Shown in pieces: positions 26,683 through 35,121 of a stretch of 52,162 bases of DNA. Under the pieces are notes generated by a model. That model did not search any database. It saw nothing but the letters and a program-made list of their open reading frames with translations, and was not told where the DNA came from. Numbering within the stretch: position 1 is the first letter of the stretch; every line of letters starts with the position of its first letter. Both the position numbers and the translations under genes were made by a program. Source of the DNA: Bacteroidaceae bacterium (GTDB lineage: Bacteria; Bacteroidota; Bacteroidia; Bacteroidales; Bacteroidaceae); NCBI GenBank assembly GCA_024697945.1, contig JAILRU010000082.1, forward strand, positions 1-52,162, given 5' to 3'.

Positions 26683-27471
26683 ATGAAGAAGGTCTCTTAT
26701 TGTCTTATTATCTTAATTTCTGCATTTCTGACAGCCTCCTGTTACAAGCTCATCTCCACATATGCACCAAGCGAGGTGGAGCCAGGGCAGACCTTCGAAG
26801 TCAGCTTCACCATCGTTGACGACGGTTCGGACACACAGAACTTCGTAACGGACTGGAGCTATGCCGGTGTTCGCGTACCCAGCGGATGGACAGTCACCGT
26901 GCCCCAGGGTGCACACCAGCAGTTTGCCGAGGATTGGGTCTATTACAGCGACGGCTCGAAGGTAAACAGCGTACACAACATGGAACCCTGTGACAAGCTG
27001 ACGCAGTTCTACAACACCGCCTGTCCCAAGTCGAACTACACCTGGGCGGGCTTCAAGAGCGTCACGAAGATTCCCAAGAACATCTCGGCCTGTTGGCGCA
27101 ACGGCTGCGACAGCATTCGCGTCACCTTCCTTGTCACCGTGCCGGAGGACGCAAAGCCCGGCCGATACACCATCGACTTCATGGGCGGCGATGAAGAGGA
27201 CGATGCAGGCATCGAGAAGTACAACAACTGCTCCGATGCCAAGGACTCGCGCCTCTTCCACGTCAGCACCGCTGCCGGTTCCTACGTCGATAACCGCAAT
27301 GCCTCCCTCGCCCGCGCCGTCATCGTAACCGATGCAACCGGGCTCAAGGAGACAAATGAAGAAATAAAAGAGAAAGATGAGAGGTGGTATAACTTAAATG
27401 GCCAAATGGTAAATAGCCAAATGGTAAATGAGAGGCTGATTATCAAGAATGGCAAGAAGATAGTCCGATAG
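26683..27471 (+). CDS. Exported lipoprotein with C-terminal tail
   Basis: A 262-residue protein of unknown function. The signal peptide ends FLTASC, with a lipobox Cys at 20. The mature part reads like a beta sandwich (EVEPGQTFEVSFTIVDDGS, RVTFLVTVPEDAKPGRYTID) similar to secreted adhesion or pilin-like domains, and it contains several cysteines (C103, C114, C137, C145 region). It ends with the shared tail WYNLNGQMVN and NGKKIVR. A 15-bp tandem duplication inside the tail (27401-27430) repeats QMVNS. It starts 26 bp after the propeller gene and is likely co-transcribed with it. Nothing identifies a partner. Confidence 0.65.
   Translation: MKKVSYCLIILISAFLTASCYKLISTYAPSEVEPGQTFEVSFTIVDDGSDTQNFVTDWSYAGVRVPSGWTVTVPQGAHQQFAEDWVYYSDGSKVNSVHNMEPCDKLTQFYNTACPKSNYTWAGFKSVTKIPKNISACWRNGCDSIRVTFLVTVPEDAKPGRYTIDFMGGDEEDDAGIEKYNNCSDAKDSRLFHVSTAAGSYVDNRNASLARAVIVTDATGLKETNEEIKEKDERWYNLNGQMVNSQMVNERLIIKNGKKIVR
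27401..27430. repeat. In-frame 15-bp duplication in the lipoprotein tail
   Basis: gccaaatggtaaata is followed by gccaaatggtaaatg. The words match intercistronic repeats elsewhere (for example aaatggtaaat near 10968). It keeps the frame and doubles the peptide QMVNS/E. Confidence 0.85.
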
Positions 27472-27693
27472 GAAACAATAGTCTTCCCAAATGACTTATA
27501 TTAGCTGAAAAGTCAGTGGCACGAAAGTCTTTGCGAGCTGCAGTGACGTGTACTGAGGCTATAGTCCGAATAATCTTGTAGTGATTTTGAGCGGATATGA
27601 AGTTTTTTCCGAGAAAAATGTAAGCAGAATAGAGATTTTTTCGTAAATTCGCAGGCGTTTTACCAATTACTAACAAATAAAAGTCATAAACAA

Positions 27694-28800
27694 ATGAGAC
27701 AAAGAACATTTTTCGTAAAGGCTACGCTGGCTGTGGCTTTGGCCATCTTCAGCAGTACTGCCGCCATGGGTCAACAGACGGAGGAGCAAGGCTCGACAAC
27801 CAAAGGAAAATTCAACATCACAGAGAAGAATTGGTTTCAGGAACTTTCCAGCCGCATTAAACTTCATGGCTACGCCCAAGGCGGTTACAGCTACATTCAT
27901 CAAGGTGGCAAAGACAAAAACACTTTCGACATTAAACGTGTTCTTTTCTGGGCAGAAGCCCAAATCACCGACCGCTGGTCATTTCTCTTCATGCACGACT
28001 TCTCGAGTGTCGTACAGGAATTCTACACAGACTTTCGCATCACACGGAACAAGGCCCTGACCGTCCGCCTGGGTCAGTTCAAGAATGGTCTGTCTCTCGA
28101 GAACCCCCTTTCCCCCACCGCTATGGAAGCCATCGACGTTTACAGCGAATGCGTGACATACCTCACCGGCTGCGGCAGCGACCCTCTCTTGGGCGTACAG
28201 TATGGTCGTGATCTGGGTCTCGCACTCTTCGGAGAGACCAACAACGGCAAGCTGCGCTATGAGGTGCAGGTAATGAACGGTCAGGGAATCAACAAAAAGG
28301 ACGGCAACAACTTCAAGGACTTCATCGGCAGATTGGAATACCGGCCCGTGAAAGGCTTGAACCTCGTTGCCACAGGACAGGTAGGCCGAGGGCACGCTAT
28401 TGCCAAGTCGTTCTACATGCCCAAAATTCAGGTAGGAGAAGATTACAGGCGCAACCGCTGGACGGTTGGCTTCGACTATAAATCCAGGTTGTTCAATGCC
28501 CACGGCGAGTATCTGGAAGGTTACGACTGCTGTGCCGTCAGCCGAGGCGGGTATTTGACAGGTGCCGTTCCCCTTGGCACACCCAAGTTCGAGTTCGTAG
28601 GCTCTTACGACTTCTTTAATTTCAATACCAAACTGGGCATGGACCAGCACAAAGCCATTGCCGGTTTCCAGTATTGGTTCTACAAGAAGTGCCGTGTTCA
28701 GGTGCAGTACGTCTATAAGAGTGCTTACGTACGCGACAACCAGTTCATACATGGTGACAACCACGCCGTCATGTGCCAGATGCAAATCAGGTTCAACTAA
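27694..28800 (+). CDS. Outer-membrane porin (Porin_O_P family)
   Basis: A 368-residue outer-membrane beta-barrel of the phosphate-selective porin O/P type. The signal peptide (about 1-26, ending AMG) is followed by a linker and alternating amphipathic strands: LHGYAQGGYSYIHQ, FDIKRVLFWAEAQITDRWSF, VRLGQFKNGLSLENPLSP. The chain ends in QMQIRFN, whose final aromatic region is typical of BAM-inserted barrels. The porin is followed 24 bp later by the sodium:solute symporter, so outer- and inner-membrane uptake may be linked. Substrate selectivity, including phosphate, is not established. A weak promoter-like TAAATTCG lies at 27644. Confidence 0.82.
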   Translation: MRQRTFFVKATLAVALAIFSSTAAMGQQTEEQGSTTKGKFNITEKNWFQELSSRIKLHGYAQGGYSYIHQGGKDKNTFDIKRVLFWAEAQITDRWSFLFMHDFSSVVQEFYTDFRITRNKALTVRLGQFKNGLSLENPLSPTAMEAIDVYSECVTYLTGCGSDPLLGVQYGRDLGLALFGETNNGKLRYEVQVMNGQGINKKDGNNFKDFIGRLEYRPVKGLNLVATGQVGRGHAIAKSFYMPKIQVGEDYRRNRWTVGFDYKSRLFNAHGEYLEGYDCCAVSRGGYLTGAVPLGTPKFEFVGSYDFFNFNTKLGMDQHKAIAGFQYWFYKKCRVQVQYVYKSAYVRDNQFIHGDNHAVMCQMQIRFN

Positions 28801-28824
28801 GCATTTAATATATATATAGTATTT

Positions 28825-30354
28825 ATGTTTATTAAAGTCCTATTGACCATTATCTTTCTGGCCGTAATGGTTGGTGTGGGTGTTTACTCCCGTAAGCAGG
28901 CCAGTAGTGTTGAGGGATTTGTTCTGGGCGGACGCGCGGTAGGTCCATGGCTTACTGCCTTCGCCTTCGGTACGTCCTATTTCTCCGCAGTAGTCTTTGT
29001 GGGCTATGCGGGACAGTTCGGTTGGAGATACGGTATGTCGAGTGCCTGGATTGGCATCGGCAATGCTGTTATCGGTTCCCTGTTGGCGTGGCTGATTTTA
29101 GGCCGTCGGACGAAGTTGATGACGCAGCATATCGAGAGCCGCACGATGCCCGATTTCTTCGGTACGCGTTTCGGGGATCAGGGTCTGCGTGTTGCCGCCT
29201 CCATCATTGCCTTCGTTTTCCTGATTCCTTATACTGCCGGTGTCTATAGTGGTATATCCAGGCTTTTCGAGATGGGTTTTGACATCCCTTACGAGTATTG
29301 TGTCATCATCATGTCCATCCTGACTGCTGTCTATGTAATCATCGGTGGTTATAAGGCCACGGCCATGAATGACTTCATCCAGGGCATCATCATGCTTTTC
29401 GGCATTGTGGCCGTCATCCTTGCCGTGCTCAATGCCCAGGGTGGTCTGACCACTGCTGTTGAGAAGTTGGCCGCGTTGCCTGCCGATGGTGATACGACTC
29501 CCGGCAGCGGTATGTTCGCCACGTGTTTCGGCCCCGATCCCTGGGGGCTTCTAGGTGTCGTCATCCTGACCTCCTTAGGCACGATGGGACTGCCTCAGAT
29601 GGTGGGTAAGTTCTACTCGATTACAGACGAGAGTGCCATCAAGCGTGGCACCGTCATCAGCACCATCTTTGCCTTCATCGTGGCTGGCGGCTGTTACTTC
29701 CTTGGTGGTTTCGGTCGTCTCTACGAGCCTGTCATCAACGAGGCCACGGGTAAGATTGCCTTCGACTCCATCGTGCCTGCGATGCTTGTTACCCTGCCCG
29801 ATGTGCTGATTGCCCTCGTGGTGTTGCTTGTCTTGAGTGCCTCCATGTCAACGCTTGCCTCTCTCGTGCTGACATCGAGCAGCACGATGACGCTCGACCT
29901 CATCTACCGTGACAAGAAGTCTCTACCCGGCGAGGTGGAGGAGGGAAGCATCGACGACATCGTGGCAGAGCGGATTGAGCTTCGCAAGGTCGTCGTGATG
30001 CGCGTGCTCATTGTCTTCTTCATCGTCATTTCCCTGATGATAGCCTTGAACCCTCCCACGTTCATCGCCCAGCTCATGGGCATCAGTTGGGGAGCCTTGG
30101 CTGGCGCCTTCCTTGCCCCCTTCATGCTCGGGCTTTATTGGCGCGGCACGACCCGGGTGGCTGTCTGGGCCTGCTTCCTGTGGGGTGTGGGTCTGACGGT
30201 CCTCAATATGCTGGCCGGCAATCCCATCAATCCTATCAACTGCGGAGCCATCGCCATGCTGGGCGGCTTCCCCGTTGTATGGATTATGAGCCTTCTGAGT
30301 AAGAAGATGCCTCGCGCGGACGTGGATCGCATGTTTGCCTGTTACGGGAAATAG
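28825..30354 (+). CDS. Sodium:solute symporter
   Basis: A 509-residue inner-membrane transporter of the SSS family (LeuT fold) with about 13 hydrophobic segments. Family features are GGRAVGPWLTAFAFGTSYFSA in the first helices and IGGYKATAMNDFIQGIIM in the middle, typical of the sodium-site region. A cytosolic loop (about 370-395, SLPGEVEEGSIDDIVAERIE) is hydrophilic. It lies between a porin and two phenylacetate-CoA ligases, all in the same direction, so uptake of an aryl or other carboxylic acid is the best guess; pantothenate or proline is less supported by context. The substrate is unproven. Confidence 0.88.
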   Translation: MFIKVLLTIIFLAVMVGVGVYSRKQASSVEGFVLGGRAVGPWLTAFAFGTSYFSAVVFVGYAGQFGWRYGMSSAWIGIGNAVIGSLLAWLILGRRTKLMTQHIESRTMPDFFGTRFGDQGLRVAASIIAFVFLIPYTAGVYSGISRLFEMGFDIPYEYCVIIMSILTAVYVIIGGYKATAMNDFIQGIIMLFGIVAVILAVLNAQGGLTTAVEKLAALPADGDTTPGSGMFATCFGPDPWGLLGVVILTSLGTMGLPQMVGKFYSITDESAIKRGTVISTIFAFIVAGGCYFLGGFGRLYEPVINEATGKIAFDSIVPAMLVTLPDVLIALVVLLVLSASMSTLASLVLTSSSTMTLDLIYRDKKSLPGEVEEGSIDDIVAERIELRKVVVMRVLIVFFIVISLMIALNPPTFIAQLMGISWGALAGAFLAPFMLGLYWRGTTRVAVWACFLWGVGLTVLNMLAGNPINPINCGAIAMLGGFPVVWIMSLLSKKMPRADVDRMFACYGK

Positions 30355-30411
30355 TTATATCCTAAATCGCTAAATTGTAAATCATAAATCACTAAATTGT
30401 AAATCACAACG

Positions 30412-31719
30412 ATGATCTGGAATCCCAATAAAGAATGTATGAGCCGTGATGAGATGAGTGCCCTTCAGGGTAAGCGGCTCCATAAAATCGTGGAATACGT
30501 CTATCATAACGTCCCTTTCTACCGTCATAAGCTCCAGGAGATGGACATCCGCCCGGATGACATTCAAACCATCGAGGACATCAAGAAGTTGCCATTCACG
30601 ACGAAGAAGGACCTTCGCGACAACTATCCCTTCGGTCTTCAGGCTGCCCCGCAGAGTGAGATAATCCGTGTCCATGCCTCCAGTGGTACGACCGGCAATC
30701 CCACCATCGTAGGCTATACGCGCAAGGACATCGGTGTATGGAGCGAGTGCATGGCACGTTGCCTGACCGCTTACGGTATCACTCGCGACGACACGTTCTC
30801 CGTTGCCTATGGTTATGGTCTTTTCACAGGCGGTCTGGGTGCTCACTATGGTGTAGAGCATATCGGTGCCGCCTGTATCCCTGCCGGCACTGGCAATACA
30901 GAAAAGCACCTCAAGCTCATCCGCGACCTTGGTATCACTGCCATCGCCTGTACGCCCTCCTATGCCCTGTATCTTGCTGAGACTATGGAGAAGATGGGCA
31001 TCACCAAGGAGCATATCAAGCTTCGTGCCGGTGCTTTCGGTGCTGAGCCATGGACCGAGAACATGCGTAAGGAGATAGAGGAGCGCCTCGGTCTGAAGGG
31101 TTACAACCTATACGGTCTCAGTGAGATCATGGGCCCCTGCGTCAGCTATGAGTGTCAGGAGCAGAACGGCTCTCACATCTGCGAGGACCACTTCTATCCC
31201 GAGATTATCAACCCCGTGACCCTCGAGTCCCTGCCCAACGGACAGTCGGGCGAGCTGGTCTTCACCACCCTCACGAAGGAGGGCATGCCCCTGTTGCGTT
31301 ACCGGACAAGAGACCTCTGCTCGCTCATGGTGGGACAGTGTGACTGTGGCCGTACAAGCATCCGCATGAGTCGCATCGAAGGCCGCTCGGACGACATGCT
31401 CATCATCCGTGGCATCAATGTCTTCCCTTCTCAGGTGGAGAGTGTCGTCCTCTCTATGCCCGAGTTCGCCCCGCGTTACATGCTCGTCGTGGACCGTGTC
31501 AACAACCTCGACACGCTCCAGGTTCAGGTGGAGCTCCGTCAGGAGTATTTCACCGCCACCTTCGACACGCCTGCTGCCATCGACGAGCTCGAGAGGAAGC
31601 TGGCTGCCAAGCTCAAGAGTGTGCTGAGCATCGCTGCCAAGGTACAGCTCAAGGCCCCGAACACCATCGAGCGCAGTCAGGGTAAGAGTGCACATATCAT
31701 AGACAAGCGCAAGCTATAA
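30412..31719 (+). CDS. paaK: Phenylacetate-CoA ligase (first copy)
   Basis: Activates phenylacetate or a similar aryl acid to its CoA thioester with ATP, releasing AMP. The 435-residue length is that of PaaK. The AMP-binding P-loop is SSGTTGNPTIV (about 86-96), with AYGYGLFTGGLGAHYG, YGLSEIMGP, GELVFTTLTKEGMPLLRYRT and the C-terminal lysine block QGKSAHII. A 57-bp gap with degenerate 7-8 nt units separates it from the symporter. The second copy follows 28 bp later. In gut and rumen Bacteroidales, PaaK paired with a 2-oxoacid:ferredoxin oxidoreductase supports reductive carboxylation of arylacetates, or the reverse. That oxidoreductase is not in this window. Confidence 0.93.
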   Translation: MIWNPNKECMSRDEMSALQGKRLHKIVEYVYHNVPFYRHKLQEMDIRPDDIQTIEDIKKLPFTTKKDLRDNYPFGLQAAPQSEIIRVHASSGTTGNPTIVGYTRKDIGVWSECMARCLTAYGITRDDTFSVAYGYGLFTGGLGAHYGVEHIGAACIPAGTGNTEKHLKLIRDLGITAIACTPSYALYLAETMEKMGITKEHIKLRAGAFGAEPWTENMRKEIEERLGLKGYNLYGLSEIMGPCVSYECQEQNGSHICEDHFYPEIINPVTLESLPNGQSGELVFTTLTKEGMPLLRYRTRDLCSLMVGQCDCGRTSIRMSRIEGRSDDMLIIRGINVFPSQVESVVLSMPEFAPRYMLVVDRVNNLDTLQVQVELRQEYFTATFDTPAAIDELERKLAAKLKSVLSIAAKVQLKAPNTIERSQGKSAHIIDKRKL

Positions 31720-31747
31720 ACAACAACTAAAGCCTAATTATAATATA

Positions 31748-33055
31748 ATGTATTCGAACTACTTTAATCCTGAAATCGAAACCATGGGCAGGGCTGAGAT
31801 CGAAGCCCTCCAGCTCGAGCGTCTGCAGAAGACCGTGCGTCACTGCATGAAGAACGAGTTCTATCGCAAGAAGTTTGCCGAGGCTGGCATTACTCCCGAC
31901 GACATCAAGACTCTGGCCGACGTTCGCCGGCTGCCTTTCACCACGAAGAGCGACCTACGTGAGACCTATCCCTTCGGGATGAGCTGTGTGCCCTTGAAGG
32001 AGTGTGTCCGCCTGCACTCTTCCAGTGGAACAACGGGTAACCCGACCGTCATCCTCCATACCAAGCAGGACCTGGATGAATGGGCCAACCAAGTCGCCCG
32101 TAACCTATGGATGGTTGGCCTGCGTCCTGAGGATGTCTTTCAGAACAGTAGTGGCTATGGCATGTTCACGGGAGGTCTGGGTTTCCAGTACGGGGCCGAG
32201 AAGCTCGGCATGCTCACGGTGCCTGCTGCTGCCGGAAACTCCCTCCGTCAGATCAAGTTCATCAAGGATTTCGGCACGACGGCCATCCATGCCGTCCCAT
32301 CGTATATCACACGCCTCTACGAGGTGATGAAGGAGCAGGGCGTTGACCCGCGTCGCGACACCAAGCTGAAAGTGCTTGCCATCGGTGCCGAGCCTCACAG
32401 CGAGGAGCAGCGTAAGCGCATCGAGGACATGATGGGTGTCAAGGCCTACAATTCCTTCGGCATGAGCGAGATGTGTGGCCCGGGTGTCGGCTTCGAGTGT
32501 CCCGAGCAGAACGGCATGCACTTCTGGGAGGACTACTACATCGTCGAGATTGTGGATCCTGAGACCCTCGAGCCCGTGGCCGATGGCGAGATTGGCGAGC
32601 TGGTGCTCACGACACTCTGCCGCGAGGCAATGCCGCTGCTGAGGTACCGGACACGCGACCTGACCCGCATCCTGGGCCGCACGTGTCCCTGTGGCCGTAA
32701 TCATGTGCGTGTTGACCGCATGAAGGGTCGCAGTGACGACATGATGGTGCTTCGCGGTGTCAACATCTTCCCCATTCAGATAGAGAAGATCCTCATGCAG
32801 TTCAGCGAGTTGGCCCCCAATTACCTCATCACCCTCACCACGGATGAAGAGAACGACAACATGACGGTCGAAGTGGAGCTCGCTCAGCCCACCGACGACT
32901 ATGGCAAGCTCCAGATGCTCGAGAGGGAGATTCGCCGGAGACTCAAGGACGAGATTCTCCTCACCCCCATCATCAAGCTTGTCCCCCTCGGTTCCCTGCC
33001 TGTCAGCGAGGGCAAAGCCGTCCGCGTCGTGGACAAGAGAAAGGTATATCAGTAA
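31748..33055 (+). CDS. paaK: Phenylacetate-CoA ligase (second copy)
   Basis: The second 435-residue PaaK family member has the same domain plan: P-loop SSGTTGNPTVIL, SGYGMFTGGLGFQYG, FGMSEMCGPG, GELVLTTLCREAMPLLRYRT and the C-terminal GKAVRVVDKRK. It is intact and clearly diverged from the first copy, so it is a paralogue and not an assembly duplicate. The two may have different arylacetate preferences, for example phenylacetate versus indoleacetate or hydroxyphenylacetate. The ACT gene begins 39 bp later. Co-transcription with the symporter is likely from spacing. Confidence 0.92.
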   Translation: MYSNYFNPEIETMGRAEIEALQLERLQKTVRHCMKNEFYRKKFAEAGITPDDIKTLADVRRLPFTTKSDLRETYPFGMSCVPLKECVRLHSSSGTTGNPTVILHTKQDLDEWANQVARNLWMVGLRPEDVFQNSSGYGMFTGGLGFQYGAEKLGMLTVPAAAGNSLRQIKFIKDFGTTAIHAVPSYITRLYEVMKEQGVDPRRDTKLKVLAIGAEPHSEEQRKRIEDMMGVKAYNSFGMSEMCGPGVGFECPEQNGMHFWEDYYIVEIVDPETLEPVADGEIGELVLTTLCREAMPLLRYRTRDLTRILGRTCPCGRNHVRVDRMKGRSDDMMVLRGVNIFPIQIEKILMQFSELAPNYLITLTTDEENDNMTVEVELAQPTDDYGKLQMLEREIRRRLKDEILLTPIIKLVPLGSLPVSEGKAVRVVDKRKVYQ

Positions 33056-33094
33056 CTAAAACCTCGAAATATCGAAATAAAAAAAAACAACATT

Positions 33095-33523
33095 ATGACT
33101 ATCCATCAACTTTCCATTTTCATTGAGAACCGTTCCGGTACTCTCATCAAGGTCTTGAACGCGCTGAAAGATGCCAACATTCAGATCATCGCTTCCACCA
33201 TTGCCGACACGGCTGAGTACGGTATCCTTCGCATCGTTTGTGCTGAGCCATTGCGTGCCTGTGAGGAACTGAAGAAGGCCGGGATTGCTGTTGCCATCTC
33301 CGACGTCTTCGCACTGCAGCTCGACAACAAGCCCGGCTGTGCTGCCGACGTCATCAAGCTCTTCAGCGAGGCTGGCATCAGCATCACATACATCTACACC
33401 TTCCTCCTTGCCGGCAAGGGCATCCTCGTCTTCCGCACCGACAACACCGAGCTGGCGCGCAAGACCATTGCCGAGAACAACCTGCCCTTCATTGCCGAGG
33501 ATGCACTCACCCAATGGCCATAG
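33095..33523 (+). CDS. Tandem ACT domain amino-acid-binding protein
   Basis: A 142-residue stand-alone protein with two ACT domains (about 3-65 and 71-138): HQLSIFIENRSGTLIKVLNA opens the first and LQLDNKPGCAADVIKLFSEA the second. ACT domains bind amino acids and regulate enzymes. Proteins of this type next to PaaK in other genomes are thought to sense aromatic amino acids or their products; that is inference from context. There is no catalytic domain. It is last in the symporter-paaK-paaK run and is followed 7 bp later by the DUF4421 gene. Confidence 0.88.
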   Translation: MTIHQLSIFIENRSGTLIKVLNALKDANIQIIASTIADTAEYGILRIVCAEPLRACEELKKAGIAVAISDVFALQLDNKPGCAADVIKLFSEAGISITYIYTFLLAGKGILVFRTDNTELARKTIAENNLPFIAEDALTQWP

Positions 33524-33530
33524 GTAGCAA

Positions 33531-34754
33531 ATGAGGGGAAGAACGATTATCTTCTGCCTGCTGCTGTCCCTAAATGCAGCGGGGCAGGAGCAGGACTCCA
33601 TCAGTAGCGGGCACCCCAAAAGGAGTACCTCTACTTTCAATGGACTCATTCACAATGTGCAGCAGTACCTCGACTCAGCCACAATGCGGAAAGTCAATCC
33701 CGCATACATCGAGGTGCACGAGAAGCCCTGGAGGGTCATCCTCCGCTACAAGGCGAACGCCCTCGGTGTCGATTACGAGGACAAGCTGGAAGGTCTTGGG
33801 GAGAACGAATACGCGAAATGGAAGATGGCTTTCAGGCCGCGGGTGAACCAGTCCGTAGGACTCTGGGTGGGCTACAGAGGTCTTGGCCTCGGCTACTCAC
33901 AGTCCGTCACGAAGAACGAAGGGCGGTTCTTCTCCTTCGGGGCGACAGGGGCGAAGTACGGCATCACCTTCCGGCTGAAGAAGTACAAGATGTTCGATAC
34001 GACTATAAGCGCCCAGGAATACCAGGACGGGAAGGTCATCGAGGAGATGAAAAGCGACGCCCAGACCTACGACCCCGTATGGATAAGTTCCTACTACCTC
34101 AACGGCTACTACGTCTTCAACGGCAAACGATACTCGCAGGCGGCAGCCTACAACCAGTCTGTCATCCAGCGACATAGTGCCGGTTCCTTCCTGCTCGGAG
34201 CCACCTTCTACCAGTCGAGCATCGACTTCTCGAAGCCGAGGAACGCCGGCATCATGCTCCTCAGCCACAACATCGGGCGCATCAAACTGCAGCAGGCCAG
34301 CATCGGTGCCGGCTACGGATACAACTGGGTACCGGTGCGCGGATTCGTCGTCAACGCCATGGCCATGCCGTCCATCAGCGTCTATAGCCGAGTGAAGGCC
34401 TACAAGTACGACAGCAACTACGATATGAGCGATATCAATGGGCAGGAGGACGACTACGGCAAGTGGAACTCCGAAACCAGACAATGGGAGAACGGGAAGT
34501 CGCACAAACCCGTTGACTATGCCGACGAAGAAGGGCAGTGGCTCGAGGAGGCAGAAGTCTGGAGGAACGGCTCCGATACGGAGTACAGCGCATTCCGGTT
34601 CAGCCTCGACGTCCGCTGCGGCATCGTCTATAACTGGAGGAACTACTTCATCGGCCTGCAGGGCCAGTTCAACATGATGGGATACAAGAAGGACAACAAC
34701 CGCGTCTCCATCCTCGACGGCTTCGGCCAAGCCTCCCTCGGCATAAGGCTGTAG
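33531..34754 (+). CDS. DUF4421 family exported protein
   Basis: A 407-residue protein with a signal peptide (about 1-18, ending AAGQ) and a long chain of alternating amphipathic strands ending GFGQASLGIRL, suggesting an outer-membrane barrel. Features such as VILRYKANALGVDYEDKLEG, GLGYSQSVTKNEGRFFSFG and SAGSFLLGATFYQ fit the Bacteroidetes family DUF4421. No function is known. It starts 7 bp after the ACT gene, but a link to aryl-acid use is unsupported. It converges on the orphan tail fragment with no terminator visible. Confidence 0.75.
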   Translation: MRGRTIIFCLLLSLNAAGQEQDSISSGHPKRSTSTFNGLIHNVQQYLDSATMRKVNPAYIEVHEKPWRVILRYKANALGVDYEDKLEGLGENEYAKWKMAFRPRVNQSVGLWVGYRGLGLGYSQSVTKNEGRFFSFGATGAKYGITFRLKKYKMFDTTISAQEYQDGKVIEEMKSDAQTYDPVWISSYYLNGYYVFNGKRYSQAAAYNQSVIQRHSAGSFLLGATFYQSSIDFSKPRNAGIMLLSHNIGRIKLQQASIGAGYGYNWVPVRGFVVNAMAMPSISVYSRVKAYKYDSNYDMSDINGQEDDYGKWNSETRQWENGKSHKPVDYADEEGQWLEEAEVWRNGSDTEYSAFRFSLDVRCGIVYNWRNYFIGLQGQFNMMGYKKDNNRVSILDGFGQASLGIRL

Positions 34755-34806
34755 GCGGACCAAGGTTAGCCCTGGGGTCGGAAAAGCAAGTTAACTTTCA
34801 TTCCTC

Positions 34807-35115
34807 TCACTTAATCGCGACCTTGACAGACTTCTCGCCAATCTTCACGACGGCTATGGAGCCAGGACGGAGGGAGGTAGTGATAGTGGCGCGGTCCTTT
34901 TCAACTATGGTGCTGCCGTACTGCTTGCCGTCGATGTCATAAACAGCAATCGGAGTGCCTTCTGCTGCTCCCTGAATGCTGATGGTGCCGCCTTGTGATT
35001 GTATCAGTACTGGCATAGCCTTCGCCCCCTGGATGGGAGTTAGATTTTCAGGGCGTAGCTTAATTATCAATTGTCTTCCGCGACTCCAATCGCGCCTTGG
35101 TGCTAGAGCATCCAA
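34807..35115 (-). pseudogene. Orphan C-terminal tail domain preceded by repeat DNA
   Basis: The 102-codon open frame is probably not a full gene. Its last 60 residues (GTISIQGAAEGTPIAVYDID to LRPGSIAVVKIGEKSVKVAI) read like the beta-sandwich tail that ends many secreted Prevotella proteins, here without any upstream domain or signal peptide. The first 32 or so codons are translated repeat DNA: the 41-nt double hairpin, heptamers, and the string aagctacgccctga. A start at the internal Met (about codon 34) would leave only about 69 residues. It looks like the remnant of a larger secreted protein. A very small real protein cannot be excluded. Confidence 0.6.
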
Positions 35116-35118
35116 GAA
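35076..35118. repeat. Double-hairpin element, copy A
   Basis: Hairpin 1 is CGCGA/TCGCG (35079-35083 and 35090-35094). Hairpin 2 is CTTGG-TGC-TAGA-GCA-T-CCAAG (35096-35116). Heptamer units aattgtc and aattatc abut it on both sides. Confidence 0.85.
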
Positions 35119-35121
35119 TTA

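Noticed and set aside
27480..27693. Remnant of the 23-bp palindromic array near cacgaaagtct at 27520
   Set aside because: Only one half-site is recognisable; no phased second unit is present. Otherwise this 222-bp gap shows only a weak promoter-like sequence.
30412..33055. The two paaK genes as one gene split by a frameshift or an assembly duplication
   Set aside because: Each is full length with its own P-loop and C-terminal lysine, and they differ throughout.
33897..34763. Minus-strand open frame of 288 codons opposite the DUF4421 gene
   Set aside because: Valine- and alanine-rich shadow translation; the plus-strand frame has a signal peptide and barrel-like strands.
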